Shown: positions 1 to 9,346 of the stretch, piece after piece
Position numbering within the stretch: position 1 is the stretch's first letter
Layout of the letters: every line of letters starts with the position of its first letter
Origin: a bacterium endosymbiont of Escarpia laminata
GTDB taxonomy: Bacteria; Pseudomonadota; Gammaproteobacteria; Chromatiales; Chromatiaceae
DNA length: 60,043 nucleotides
Assembly (NCBI GenBank): GCA_003660235.1
Contig: QGON01000048.1
Coordinates: 1-60,043 of the forward strand
Direction: 5' to 3'
Made by a program: the position numbers and the translations under genes
Notes under the pieces: generated by a model
The model's database searches: none
What the model was told of the DNA's origin: nothing
The model's input: only the letters and a program-made list of their open reading frames with translations

Positions 1-239
1 TGAGCATATGTTGCAGACGTTGATCATCCGCTTCTACAACGACTTCCTCCATGCGTTCCATGTTCTTTTTCTGCGCTTGCATCAGGCCTTTTAGGTAATG
101 TGTCGCTGGTTGGAATACGGACCTTGTTTTGCTTCGAAAATGCGATTCGAAACGGTGCTGAAAATTCACGAATCGCTTCGCAATATAATCAATACTGCTT
201 ATGCATCTATTAGGTAATTCAAATGACCTTGGTGGTTGT
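1..239 (-). pseudogene. IS701-like transposase, N-terminal part, cut by window edge
   Basis: An open minus-strand frame runs off the left edge. It encodes a segment that includes YLKGLMQAQKKNMERMEE followed by DDQRLQHML, which resembles the N-terminal part of IS701/DDE_5-type transposases (YL-GLL...KNMERM...LQH). The frame has no ATG at its upstream end. A well-placed ATG with a GAAGAGG ribosome site at 240-242 starts a different frame that stops after seven codons, so a one-base frameshift near 225-240 is likely. The family call is from memory of the motif. The rest of the gene lies outside the window, so I cannot tell whether the element is otherwise intact. Confidence 0.5.
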
Positions 240-242
240 CAT

Positions 243-431
243 TTGACCTCTTCCCTTCAATAATCGTTTTTGAGTTTCACGACATATATTTTATATTATT
301 CAGCTAGTTACGTCATGGTGTAATCTGACAAAGTAGAATTAAGCACCCGGATTGATGGCCTGTACAGCTAATCATTTCCCTTGGCCCCCTCGTCAAACCA
401 TAAGAGAATTTACCATCATGCTCTATCTTTT
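243..431. other. Non-coding stretch between transposase remnant and array end
   Basis: This AT-rich stretch has no convincing gene. It should contain the outer end of the IS701-like element. The segment around 318-346 (TGTAATCTGACAAAGTAG and following bases) is a plausible terminal-repeat candidate, but the partner end is outside the window. It also lies just beyond the leader-distal end of the CRISPR array. Confidence 0.35.
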
Positions 432-3400
432 TTTCTGAGCTGCCTGTCCGGCAGTGAACTGCGTAAGTCAAAAATTTTGACTTGGTTACTTTTTCTGAGC
501 TGCCTATACGGCAGTGAACGGTTTTTATCGTGCCTCTATAGCACTCGACGTTTTCTGAGCTGCCTATACGGCAGTGAACTCCCGCCTGTCTCCGCGCCTG
601 CTGGCGTTGTTTTTCTGAGCTGCCTATACGGCAGTGAACCGATCGTGGACGCTAACGTGTAGGCGGCTGTGTTTCTGAGCTGCCTATACGGCAGTGAACG
701 AGGAGTTGAAATGAAGCATTAAATTTTAGAATTTCTGAGCTGCCTATACGGCAGTGAACTTCCTCTACAGGTGCTATTTCAGACTCAAGAATTTCTGAGC
801 TGCCTATACGGCAGTGAACGCCATCGAATAGGCGTGAATCAGGTTCTCTCCTTTCTGAGCTGCCTATACGGCAGTGAACGGTTAATCATTAACAGTGTGC
901 TGGGTTTCACATTTCTGAGCTGCCTATACGGCAGTGAACAACTGTTGATAGAAAATGGCGGTACATGGTCATTTCTGAGCTGCCTATACGGCAGTGAACA
1001 ACAATTCTCTTAATCCTGACGCCTGCCCTGCTTTCTGAGCTGCCTATACGGCAGTGAACATGCGAATATATCGCGCTGCGAACGGAGCGAGTTTCTGAGC
1101 TGCCTATACGGCAGTGAACCGCGTGACGATAGCATTTATAAGACGATGCCTTTTCTGAGCTGCCTATACGGCAGTGAACATGGATTGCCGGACGACACAG
1201 AGATCATCTTTTTTCTGAGCTGCCTATACGGCAGTGAACCATCGCCGCAGTAGAGATCAATAAACTGTTGGTTTCTGAGCTGCCTATACGGCAGTGAACC
1301 GGTAGTTGCTGGATCTAATCGTATTGTCTTTTTTCTGAGCTGCCTATACGGCAGTGAACACTATTCAATGCCTCATACATTGGTATAACAATTTCTGAGC
1401 TGCCTATACGGCAGTGAACTTTTAATGAGTGAATTGATTATCGGATTGGCGTTTCTGAGCTGCCTATACGGCAGTGAACCTGATCGCGCAAGCGCAGGGC
1501 ACGGCTGATGCTTTCTGAGCTGCCTATACGGCAGTGAACATCATCGGCGCTGATCTACCCACCGGACCGGATTTCTGAGCTGCCTATACGGCAGTGAACA
1601 CGCAGTTGATACCCTATCTCGCAAGCACCTATTTCTGAGCTGCCTATACGGCAGTGAACATATGTCGATCGTTCCGAGTCATGCCGATTATTTTCTGAGC
1701 TGCCTATACGGCAGTGAACTAATTCATGAATTCATGAACATTATTATTAGTTTTCTGAGCTGCCTATACGGCAGTGAACTCGTTCATCAACCACTGAGCA
1801 CCAGCGCGATATTTCTGAGCTGCCTATACGGCAGTGAACAGCTTTAGCAGCAGCATCCGCCGCTTCACTCTTTTCTGAGCTGCCTATACGGCAGTGAACT
1901 ATTGAATTTGTATTATATGGTAACAAATATATTTCTGAGCTGCCTATACGGCAGTGAACACTTCAGCAGGCAATCATTAATGCTCAAGACATTTCTGAGC
2001 TGCCTATACGGCAGTGAACAATGAGAGATAGTGAGTCCAATTAGACTCACTTTTCTGAGCTGCCTATACGGCAGTGAACTTGGCTTGATTAGCTTTCCAT
2101 TCCCAGCAATCTTTCTGAGCTGCCTATACGGCAGTGAACAATAGGAACTCGCTAGCTGCTCTGCTCCCTCTTTTCTGAGCTGCCTATACGGCAGTGAACC
2201 TGTTAATACTGCCATTAATCGCTCTTTTTGCTTTCTGAGCTGCCTATACGGCAGTGAACTAGCTTGAATTGCTGATTAATATTAAACTAATTTTCTGAGC
2301 TGCCTATACGGCAGTGAACGAATATTGCGATAGGATAAATCCTTCTTGATTTTTCTGAGCTGCCTATACGGCAGTGAACGTGTGTTCGGGCGTATAGTGT
2401 ATAATGGCTATTTTCTGAGCTGCCTATACGGCAGTGAACTATAATCACTATCCCTCTATACTACACCCCTATTTCTGAGCTGCCTATACGGCAGTGAACC
2501 ATCGGTTGTCAAATTGTCATCAGCTATTCTTTTTCTGAGCTGCCTATACGGCAGTGAACTCAATCTATTATTGATTTCGACATCAGCTACATTTCTGAGC
2601 TGCCTATACGGCAGTGAACGAATTATGGCAAGGCGACTGTTTGGAAATCATTTTCTGAGCTGCCTATACGGCAGTGAACTTCCAGCAGTTGAATGCCTTC
2701 ATTCAGCAGCATTTCTGAGCTGCCTATACGGCAGTGAACCTTAAAGTCACAGTCTGCACCTTTAGCTACCCTTTCTGAGCTGCCTATACGGCAGTGAACA
2801 ACAATGACGATCAGTGTCATTTTCAGCATCCTTTCTGAGCTGCCTATACGGCAGTGAACTACAACCTGGGTTATGTCCAGTTGGTTAATGATTTCTGAGC
2901 TGCCTATACGGCAGTGAACTAACAGAGTATCCCGGCTTTCTTATGCTTGTTTTTCTGAGCTGCCTATACGGCAGTGAACCCATTAAAGCTAAAGTGGCGG
3001 GTTATGTCGATTTTCTGAGCTGCCTATACGGCAGTGAACTTAGACTGAATATAGCCCAGTTACGCGCAGAATTTCTGAGCTGCCTATACGGCAGTGAACA
3101 AGCAAGCGGATCCTGCTATTAAAATTAAGGTTTTCTGAGCTGCCTATACGGCAGTGAACGATAAGTTCATGGGCCGTAAGTTCACCGAATCTTTCTGAGC
3201 TGCCTATACGGCAGTGAACGATTTCACCAACCCGTAGAGCTGATATTTTCCTTTCTGAGCTGCCTATACGGCAGTGAACATCATGGCGGGGGCGGCTGGG
3301 GTGTTGCTGTTTTTCTGAGCTGCCTATACGGCAGTGAACGATGATGTCCGGGTTTGAAATATCGGCGCATGTTTCTGAGCTGCCTATACGGCAGTGAACG

Positions 3401-5019
3401 ATCATGATGCGGCAGAGCCATTCGCGGCTGATTTCTGAGCTGCCTATACGGCAGTGAACACGCGGAAGAGGCGGGGATACAGGCAAGTCCATTTCTGAGC
3501 TGCCTATACGGCAGTGAACCTTTTCGTTATCGAGAACCTCAATTTTCCTGCTTTCTGAGCTGCCTATACGGCAGTGAACATGGCGGCTATCTCGTTGATG
3601 CGGAAATGGACTTTCTGAGCTGCCTATACGGCAGTGAACGACATCGCACGAAAGATGAACGCCGCGCAGTGTTTCTGAGCTGCCTATACGGCAGTGAACG
3701 GCAAAACTCAAGCGGTTAACCAGTTGGGCCGTTTCTGAGCTGCCTATACGGCAGTGAACGTCCAGCAGCAGTTGCAGTTCGAAGCCTGTCTTTTCTGAGC
3801 TGCCTATACGGCAGTGAACCATAGGCAACAGCCGTTACGGAAGGATCAGCATTTCTGAGCTGCCTATACGGCAGTGAACAATTTAACGACGGTGCCGTTG
3901 CCATGCCGTTCTTTCTGAGCTGCCTATACGGCAGTGAACTTGGAGGACCTGAAGCGGGACTTTTTCGAAGATTTCTGAGCTGCCTATACGGCAGTGAACC
4001 TCTAGTGCTAGGCCAAGGCAGGCTGTATGCATTTCTGAGCTGCCTATACGGCAGTGAACAGCTGGTTCAGGCGAATATACTGGCTATTGATTTTCTGAGC
4101 TGCCTATACGGCAGTGAACTTCTGCCGTGCAGCCTTGCTGCCCCGCTTGATTTTCTGAGCTGCCTATACGGCAGTGAACTTATGGCGCGGCGCTTGCTGG
4201 TCTATCGGTTTTTTCTGAGCTGCCTATACGGCAGTGAACTTGGCGAAACCGAGGGCAGCGCCTTTATGGTCTTTCTGAGCTGCCTATACGGCAGTGAACG
4301 GGACGGCCTTAGCCTCTGCCGTTCTGATCTCTTTCTGAGCTGCCTATACGGCAGTGAACCTTTTTTCTCGCTAAAGCTCCAATCATCATCTTTTCTGAGC
4401 TGCCTATACGGCAGTGAACTTAACGGCTTGGGTTTTGCCGCCGCCCGTGGTTTTCTGAGCTGCCTATACGGCAGTGAACCATAAACAAATGCCATTTCGG
4501 CGGCGGGTTGATTTCTGAGCTGCCTATACGGCAGTGAACACAGAAAGGGGCCATCCGGCCCCTTTTCTTTTTTTCTGAGCTGCCTATACGGCAGTGAACT
4601 TCCAGGGCCGTTCACGAGGATACTACCGATATTTCTGAGCTGCCTATACGGCAGTGAACGGTGCTGCAGTTGCCTCATGCGCAAACCACATTTTCTGAGC
4701 TGCCTATACGGCAGTGAACCATCAGGTATTCCAGCAGTTGAGAGGCCAGCATTTCTGAGCTGCCTATACGGCAGTGAACTAAGCAGGCAATGCTTTTGCT
4801 TATCTCGCACTTTTCTGAGCTGCCTATACGGCAGTGAACCGGCAGAAGACCGTATCTTTTCAATCCAATGATTTCTGAGCTGCCTATACGGCAGTGAACT
4901 GTTTCGTGGCGCTGCAAATGTCAGGACTATCTTTCTGAGCTGCCTATACGGCAGTGAACCGCAACTACTGACTGATGAAGATCTGCGAAACTTTCTGAGC
5001 TGCCTATACGGCAGTGAAC
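432..5019 (-). CRISPR. Type I-F CRISPR array, 77 repeats and 76 spacers
   Basis: A 28-bp repeat recurs every 60 bp from 432 to 4992 with no break in phase, so all 76 spacers are exactly 32 bp. In the crRNA sense (minus strand) the repeat is GTTCACTGCCGTATAGGCAG followed by CTCAGAAA. This is the classic I-F hairpin repeat: a 5-bp stem CTGCC/GGCAG, loop GTATA, and an 8-nt 5' handle CTCAGAAA after Cas6f cleavage. Only the repeat at 432-459 is degenerate, with TGTC in place of TATA, marking the leader-distal end. Orientation follows from this and from the cas6f-proximal leader at 5020-5148. The newest spacer is therefore 4960-4991. Apparent reading frames across the array are translations of the repeat. 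Confidence 0.99.
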
Positions 5020-5148
5020 TACAGATACTACTGAAAAAATCCTTATTGTTAAAGAGCTTACGGTTATTTAAGCTGGCGCACCCTGTTTTTATCGACGGGA
5101 GCTAAGTCTTTGATTATCAGACCACTCCCGCCAGGTTGAAAAAAAGGG
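5020..5148 (-). promoter_or_regulatory. CRISPR leader
   Basis: These 129 bp lie between the cas6f stop codon and the first intact repeat, on the side opposite the degenerate repeat. They are AT-rich next to the repeat. They contain a perfect IHF consensus and an inverted repeat (CGGGAG at 5096-5101, CTCCCG at 5125-5130) that brackets it. A weak promoter-like pair on the minus strand is TTCAAC, 16 bp, GATAAT near 5115-5142. IHF-dependent spacer acquisition is known for type I-F. Confidence 0.8.
5103..5115 (-). promoter_or_regulatory. IHF binding site in the leader
   Basis: The minus strand reads AATCAAAGACTTA, a full match to the IHF consensus WATCAANNNNTTR. It lies 84-96 bp upstream of the leader-repeat junction, where IHF bending could bring leader DNA to Cas1/Cas2-3. 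Confidence 0.65.
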
Positions 5149-5712
5149 TCAGAACCAGGGCACGGTGGCCGTGGGGCTAAGCCCGTAACAGCTGAATTCA
5201 CCTGCTATCGACTCACTTTGGATCGTTTTGTGGTCAATGAAGAGTCGAAAGCCCTGACCTGTACTTTGACTTTTTATCGTAACGAAAGGCAGTTTTAGTT
5301 GCTTTGCTGCGCTGTCAGGTATTGCGCGGCGTGCTTCCTCTTCGGTGATGCCTTTGCGTTTCATCAGGCGTCGGCGAAGCCGTTCAGGATTACTTTTAGC
5401 CTGCACCCGCCGGACGGTTCGGTGACCGACATTTTCTGGAACCGGGCTTGGTTCGGTCAGAGTGATGTGGTCACGCATACCCATGAGCCAGTTCAATGCC
5501 ATCAGGCGTTGCAGATCATCCGACTTGCCATGCAGGCGCAGGCGGTTTCCAATCGCCGGCGACTCCTGCCGCATATCGGGAAAGCTAAGACCAATGGCGT
5601 TGCTTTTCAGTTCGGCCAGCGCACGGTGCAATTTGGCGAACAGGGCGTTCATCAGCACCGAGGGGACGAATTCCGGATCGGGCAGCAGCCGGATCTCCAG
5701 ATAATGGTCCAT
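5149..5712 (-). CDS. cas6f: CRISPR endoribonuclease Cas6f (Csy4)
   Basis: Cas6f cuts pre-crRNA at the 3' base of the repeat hairpin and stays bound to the hairpin as part of the Csy surveillance complex. The protein is 187 residues, the same length as Pseudomonas aeruginosa Csy4. It begins MDHYL-IRL-PDPEF, has the catalytic His29, and keeps the arginine-rich helix (RVQAKSNPERLRRRLM) that reads the hairpin. The SQSTG segment carries the active-site serine, and the protein ends in the typical VPWF. It starts 3 bp after the csy3 stop codon and is the last gene of the csy operon, directly before the array leader. Its target hairpin matches the array and the repeat-like elements at 9347-9414. Confidence 0.98.
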   Translation of the reverse strand: MDHYLEIRLLPDPEFVPSVLMNALFAKLHRALAELKSNAIGLSFPDMRQESPAIGNRLRLHGKSDDLQRLMALNWLMGMRDHITLTEPSPVPENVGHRTVRRVQAKSNPERLRRRLMKRKGITEEEARRAIPDSAAKQLKLPFVTIKSQSTGQGFRLFIDHKTIQSESIAGEFSCYGLSPTATVPWF

Positions 5713-5715
5713 GGC

Positions 5716-6756
5716 TCAGTCCTTTTCGCCGAATACGCCACCACGAATGAGATTGGCCATGACGTAGTGTTGTTGTTCCGGAGCCGGAGTCTCACCTTTG
5801 AGTACCCAGTGGTCGAGCAGGTTGTAGAAGTCCATCTTCTGTTTCGGCTGTCGATAGGCACGACCTTGGGAGGTAACAGAACCGTAGGGTTCCACGGCGA
5901 TGGGACCAAGTTCTTCGCCATCTGGATTGGGGTACCAAGTATCAATGGTACGCAGGGCGTTGCCGATTTTCTGGCTGTGCATGGCGGCTGTGTCGCCTAC
6001 CTTGTAGAGGGTTTTGCTTTTCTGTCCTTTTTTATCGCCTTTGTCGAGGATAAGTTCTTGGGATGGGTAGACTTCCTGGCCATCGCCCATACGCGCGTAG
6101 GTGGTGATTTCCAACAGGACAAATTCAGCGCCATCCAGCCCGTGCTTGATGACTTCGGCCAGCTCAGTCAGTTCATGGGCAGCGTCAGATGGTGCCTCAA
6201 AACTGCGCAAGGAAAAACTTGTGGCGTCAAACTTCCACTGTTTGACGGCCTCACCTTGTTGTAGATGGCGAATGTCGATCTCAATCTGTTCAGCTCCCAT
6301 TCGATTGCGCCATAAAAAACGGCCATTGGCGAGATTGTGCGCATAACGCTGTGCCAGATCGGTAAAACCGAGTTCATCCTTATACTGCTGAAGCGTACTG
6401 GAGAGTTTGCTCTGGTAATCAGCGTTATTGCAGGCGGAAGGGGTGCCCGCGCCACCAAGCACTCGCAGGGTAAAACGAACTTGCAATGTGTCTGCTTCAC
6501 TGGACAGAGTCGCAAAATCGACAGTCTGCAGGTTGGGATTCTGGATTGAGGCATCAAGCTTTGCCGGATCCTGATCCTTGGTTTTCAGGCGGTTTGAAAT
6601 AGTGCCGCGGACAGATTTCTCATTGATCTTGATGGCTGGCCAGCTGCCGGCATTGACCTGATCATCCCAACAACCTGCGCGAAACAGGGCATCAGATGGA
6701 TCCAGTTTGCGTTCAAAGGCGAGGACGGAGGCGGTTTTCAGTTCATTCTTGGCCAT
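5716..6756 (-). CDS. csy3: Type I-F Csy3 (Cas7f) backbone protein
   Basis: Csy3 forms the six-subunit backbone that coats the crRNA spacer and flips out every sixth base. The start is set at the ATG at 6754-6756 ([20 protein letters not shown]), which has an AAGGA site about 8 bp upstream and matches the family N-terminus; the frame stays open for 44 further codons upstream, overlapping csy2. The protein is 346 residues. It has the conserved [40 protein letters not shown] and [19 protein letters not shown] blocks and ends in the usual [10 protein letters not shown]. It lies between csy2 and cas6f in one operon. Confidence 0.98.
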   Translation of the reverse strand: MAKNELKTASVLAFERKLDPSDALFRAGCWDDQVNAGSWPAIKINEKSVRGTISNRLKTKDQDPAKLDASIQNPNLQTVDFATLSSEADTLQVRFTLRVLGGAGTPSACNNADYQSKLSSTLQQYKDELGFTDLAQRYAHNLANGRFLWRNRMGAEQIEIDIRHLQQGEAVKQWKFDATSFSLRSFEAPSDAAHELTELAEVIKHGLDGAEFVLLEITTYARMGDGQEVYPSQELILDKGDKKGQKSKTLYKVGDTAAMHSQKIGNALRTIDTWYPNPDGEELGPIAVEPYGSVTSQGRAYRQPKQKMDFYNLLDHWVLKGETPAPEQQHYVMANLIRGGVFGEKD

Positions 6757-6767
6757 GGTGCGATTCC

Positions 6768-7724
6768 TTATGCGTTGTTTAGGGTGTTGGCGTATTGATT
6801 GGTGCAACGGTAGATGCCGGTTTCGATATCGGCTTCGTGCCGCCATAGCAGTTGATTGAGTTCGGTCAGTCGATGAGGACTGATCCATTGACCCAGTGAG
6901 TAGAGGCTTTCGACAAATCGAAAAGGTGTCACTTCATCTCGGGCGTTGGTAACTTCACCAGATGAATAGAGGGGCGAGAGCGCGGCATAGCCAACGGGAA
7001 CCGGAACCAGCCAGCCGGGTTTGCTACGGGCCCTCCACAGGGTTTCACTTGGTTTTTTAGGATCAGGGCCGCTCGGCTCCATGTTCAGACGGGAGAGATC
7101 CATCAGTGCATCGAGCACAGTGCTCTCGGCATTTTGTGTGCGCATTTCCTGTAGATGCTCTACCAGCAGGTCTTCACGTTGAATCAGTGCGAAGCCGGGT
7201 AGCAGATGATGGCGAAGTTTGCGAAATGCGGTGATGTTGTCTGCTTCGTCATCCCACCAGCCAAACCACTCAGGTTGATGGCGTTTGCTATAACGGGGAA
7301 GAATGCTGCCACCGGCCAGACGCATGCTGTGAATGGTGGTTAGCAAACGTTCTGTCAACTCTGTTTGATCTTCACCATCCAGCTCGGTGAGTACTTCGAT
7401 CACCAGACTGATCTCCATGTGGGCGCGGGCCTCTTCGACCAGTGCAGCGGTCGCTCCGCTCCGGTTAAGCGGATTTCGTGTCAGACAAAAAACCTGATGC
7501 CGCCGGTTGGCTGGCTGTGAGACCTGCGGCTCAAAGTGATGGCAGACAATACCAATACCGCCAAATTCCAGATCAAATTCTTTGCTGAGTCGACGCTCCA
7601 GCGCATGAACAAAGCCGGTAAATGCAGTTGGCGATGGAAACCCCCAGGTGAATGGGCCGGAAATCGAATTGGCATTTTGCACCTGTAGGTGGGGAACAAG
7701 CAGTACAGCAGCGGTATTACTCAT
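6768..7724 (-). CDS. csy2: Type I-F Csy2 (Cas5f) protein
   Basis: Csy2 pairs with Csy1 at the 5' handle end of the crRNA and helps shape PAM recognition. The product is 318 residues and begins with the family pattern [20 protein letters not shown], then [17 protein letters not shown]. It contains GG-ILPRY and the PGFALI block. Its start codon overlaps the csy1 stop by 8 bp (7717-7724), indicating translational coupling. It ends 11 bp before the chosen csy3 start. Confidence 0.96.
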   Translation of the reverse strand: MSNTAAVLLVPHLQVQNANSISGPFTWGFPSPTAFTGFVHALERRLSKEFDLEFGGIGIVCHHFEPQVSQPANRRHQVFCLTRNPLNRSGATAALVEEARAHMEISLVIEVLTELDGEDQTELTERLLTTIHSMRLAGGSILPRYSKRHQPEWFGWWDDEADNITAFRKLRHHLLPGFALIQREDLLVEHLQEMRTQNAESTVLDALMDLSRLNMEPSGPDPKKPSETLWRARSKPGWLVPVPVGYAALSPLYSSGEVTNARDEVTPFRFVESLYSLGQWISPHRLTELNQLLWRHEADIETGIYRCTNQYANTLNNA

Positions 7725-9024
7725 GGTAGTTCAGCTCCTCTCGCAGCATGCCCAGTTCTGCTTTTAATACACTGCGCCACTCTGTATTTTCCACATCACT
7801 CATGGAAGTTTTGTCGGTATTAAGGCGGGCGTTCAACCAGTTACCAAAACGGTCATAAATGGTTTCCCGCCAGTTGTTTTTTAAACGTGCAGCGGCAAAC
7901 TCCTTGTCATCCAGACCTCGATATGGATCCAACCAATAGCACTCGTCAGGGTTCAGACGGCAATCTTCGTGCTGGCTCCATCCCGGGGACGACTCACGTA
8001 GCTGGGCGGAAAGCTGTATGACTTCATCGACGATGGATGCGACTAATTCTGCGCGTTTGTCACGGATGTTGATGTTGTTTACCGGCTGGACCTTGACCAG
8101 GAAGCCTCGGAGGGCCTTGGTGAGTTGGTAGAGTCGTTTGTTACGATTCAGCCAGCGGTCAAAGATGCTATCGGTTTTTAGGGGCGGACTTATGCGTTCA
8201 CTTTTCCAACTGGGTGGAACAGCGGCCAGCAGATAGTTTTCACCGTATCGTTCACTGTTGAGCTGACTGATGTTTTGCGGTTTGGTGCCACCAAATTTCT
8301 GGATGGCGAAATTTGGGTATTCACGGAAACCCTGGTCGTGGGGCTGCTTGTTCCGGCGGGCTTCACGGGCAGCCTTGGCGGCTTCAGAGAAGCGGTCTTC
8401 GCGTATGCCGGTGTAAATTCCGTGTACTAAAGCGGTAGGAAAAAGCGGGGCCAGCAGGTGATATTCGTTGCTGCCCAAGGGCCAATAAAGTTGTTTGGCC
8501 AGTTTATGGGAGGTGGGTTCTCCTTTCGGTTCAGTGAGGTTGGCGAATGCGGCCATCCAGCTTTGTGCAACTTCCATGTCGGCAGATAATGCAGCGGCGA
8601 GTGCCGGTGCTGAATCACTGGCAAGGCGAAGTAGCGTCTTGCCGCTTACCTCCAGACGCAGGAATTTGTAGACATCGAGCGCCGCTGCATTCCCAACCAC
8701 ATCGGAGGGGGCTGAACCATTCAGCGTATGAGTGCCAACGAGATGTTCACCAGCCGCAGGATTACCCTGGCTATTCAGACTGGTGCCCTTGGCGTCTGGG
8801 TGGGTGTACTTGATGGCGTGAGTGACTTGCTGGATCTGTCCGACCCGCCGGGCGGCATCGGCTATCCAGGTTTCCGGTTGGTGTGCCTCCAGGAGTTTTT
8901 GACGCTTTTCGTCTTCACCCTCCTTGAGTTTGTCGAGCTTAGGTTGCAGGCGTTCCTGCAGAAATTGGTTGATGACGGCTTGGATGCGGGCGCTATCTTC
9001 AGATTGATTGATTGGTGTGTCCAT
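7717..9024 (-). CDS. csy1: Type I-F Csy1 (Cas8f) large subunit
   Basis: Csy1 is the large subunit of the Csy complex; it contacts the 5' handle and the CC/GG PAM. I place the start at the ATG at 9022-9024, with AAAGGA 7-8 bp upstream. The protein then has 435 residues, beginning MDTPINQSEDSARIQAV. Family blocks include FLQERLQPKLDKLKE, DAARRVGQIQ, SDVVGNAAALDVYKFL and IQKFGGTKPQNISQLN. It is the first csy operon gene and is preceded by a long untranslated leader of about 220 nt from the promoter at 9252-9280. An in-frame upstream extension to 9090 lacks a ribosome site. Confidence 0.96.
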   Translation of the reverse strand: MDTPINQSEDSARIQAVINQFLQERLQPKLDKLKEGEDEKRQKLLEAHQPETWIADAARRVGQIQQVTHAIKYTHPDAKGTSLNSQGNPAAGEHLVGTHTLNGSAPSDVVGNAAALDVYKFLRLEVSGKTLLRLASDSAPALAAALSADMEVAQSWMAAFANLTEPKGEPTSHKLAKQLYWPLGSNEYHLLAPLFPTALVHGIYTGIREDRFSEAAKAAREARRNKQPHDQGFREYPNFAIQKFGGTKPQNISQLNSERYGENYLLAAVPPSWKSERISPPLKTDSIFDRWLNRNKRLYQLTKALRGFLVKVQPVNNINIRDKRAELVASIVDEVIQLSAQLRESSPGWSQHEDCRLNPDECYWLDPYRGLDDKEFAAARLKNNWRETIYDRFGNWLNARLNTDKTSMSDVENTEWRSVLKAELGMLREELNYHE

Positions 9025-9074
9025 ACACACGTCCTTTTTGATTAATGGATTTATTGGAACTGATTGCTGCGTTA

Positions 9075-9108
9075 TCATGGTCCCGTGCAAAGTAGCTCGG
9101 GACCATGA
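9075..9108. repeat. Perfect 11-bp inverted repeat in the csy leader region
   Basis: TCATGGTCCCG (9075-9085) and CGGGACCATGA (9098-9108) are perfect inverted copies separated by 12 bp. The repeat lies in the csy1 mRNA leader, about 50 bp upstream of the start codon. It could be an operator or an RNA hairpin; the sequence does not decide. Confidence 0.6.
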
Positions 9109-9137
9109 GGCTAGACTCTTCTAACAAGGGGGTTGTC

Positions 9138-9215
9138 ATGCACCTCAATATCCTCCTAACCGCATCAAACCCTGGGGTTGGGATCTCGTCACATACGAGA
9201 TATTGCACACACTAA
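9138..9215 (+). CDS. Possible 25-residue small ORF on the strand opposite csy
   Basis: The plus strand has AAGGGGG (9126-9132), then five bases, then ATG. A 25-codon frame (MHLNILLTASNPGV and further) ends in TAA at 9213-9215, directly before a rho-independent terminator. The ribosome site and terminator spacing look deliberate, but the codons are few, no homologue is recognised, and I see no good promoter upstream. Small toxins of the CreT type sit beside repeat-like RNAs in type I loci, so this is a candidate to test rather than a call. It would be antisense to the csy leader. Confidence 0.25.
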   Translation: MHLNILLTASNPGVGISSHTRYCTH

Positions 9216-9242
9216 GGGGCGTTCCAGCGCCCCTTTTCTTTT
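9216..9242 (+). terminator. Rho-independent terminator, plus strand
   Basis: GGGGCG (9216-9221) and CGCCCC (9228-9233) form a stem with a 6-nt loop, followed by TTTTCTTTT. On the minus strand no T-run follows. It therefore points to plus-strand transcription entering from about 9100-9215, against csy. Confidence 0.7.
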
Positions 9243-9251
9243 GTGCTATTT

Positions 9252-9280
9252 ATAATAGAAGAGGAATTCAATATTGTCAA
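9252..9280 (-). promoter_or_regulatory. Promoter of the csy1-csy2-csy3-cas6f operon
   Basis: Read on the minus strand: TTGACA (9280-9275), a 17-bp spacer, then TATTAT (9257-9252). This is a near-consensus sigma-70 promoter. It points at csy1 and gives a leader of about 220 nt. The DNA directly upstream of the -35 box carries the pseudo-spacer match at 9281-9300. Confidence 0.8.
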
Positions 9281-9300
9281 CCAGGTATCTTATTAGCAGG
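9281..9300 (+). promoter_or_regulatory. Candidate Csy-complex target: CC PAM plus 18-bp partial protospacer
   Basis: CC at 9281-9282 is the type I-F PAM. The next 18 bases, AGGTATCTTATTAGCAGG, match the pseudo-spacer AGGTAGCTAATTAGTAGC (9377-9394) at 14 of 18 positions in exact register. Positions 1-5 are identical. Mismatches fall at 6, 9, 15 and 18, and positions 6 and 18 are among the flipped-out bases of a Csy R-loop. The site abuts the -35 box of the csy promoter, so binding should block RNA polymerase. Confidence 0.72.
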
Positions 9301-9314
9301 GCTATCTTATTACT

Positions 9315-9342
9315 TTCTCAGGAATTATGCCGATCATGTAAT
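9315..9342 (+). promoter_or_regulatory. Weak candidate promoter for the crRNA-like RNA
   Basis: TTCTCA (9315-9320), 16 bp, TGTAAT (9337-9342) on the plus strand. The predicted start near 9349 would place the transcript start at the first repeat-like hairpin. The -35 match is 4 of 6, so this is tentative. Confidence 0.35.
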
Positions 9343-9346
9343 AATG

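Noticed and set aside
381-4917. Many short ORFs across the array on both strands, with repeated FLSCLYGSE, SLPYRQLR or VHCRIGSSE
   Set aside because: These are translations of the CRISPR repeat in its different frames, kept open by the fixed 60-bp period. They are not genes.
5299-6264. 321-codon plus-strand frame across cas6f and csy3
   Set aside because: It is antisense to two well-supported genes, and the protein shows no recognisable motifs.
8999-9208. Minus-strand 69-codon frame overlapping the csy1 start
   Set aside because: It begins with GTG without a clear ribosome site and has no recognised product. It could be a leader ORF, so it is mentioned in a finding only.
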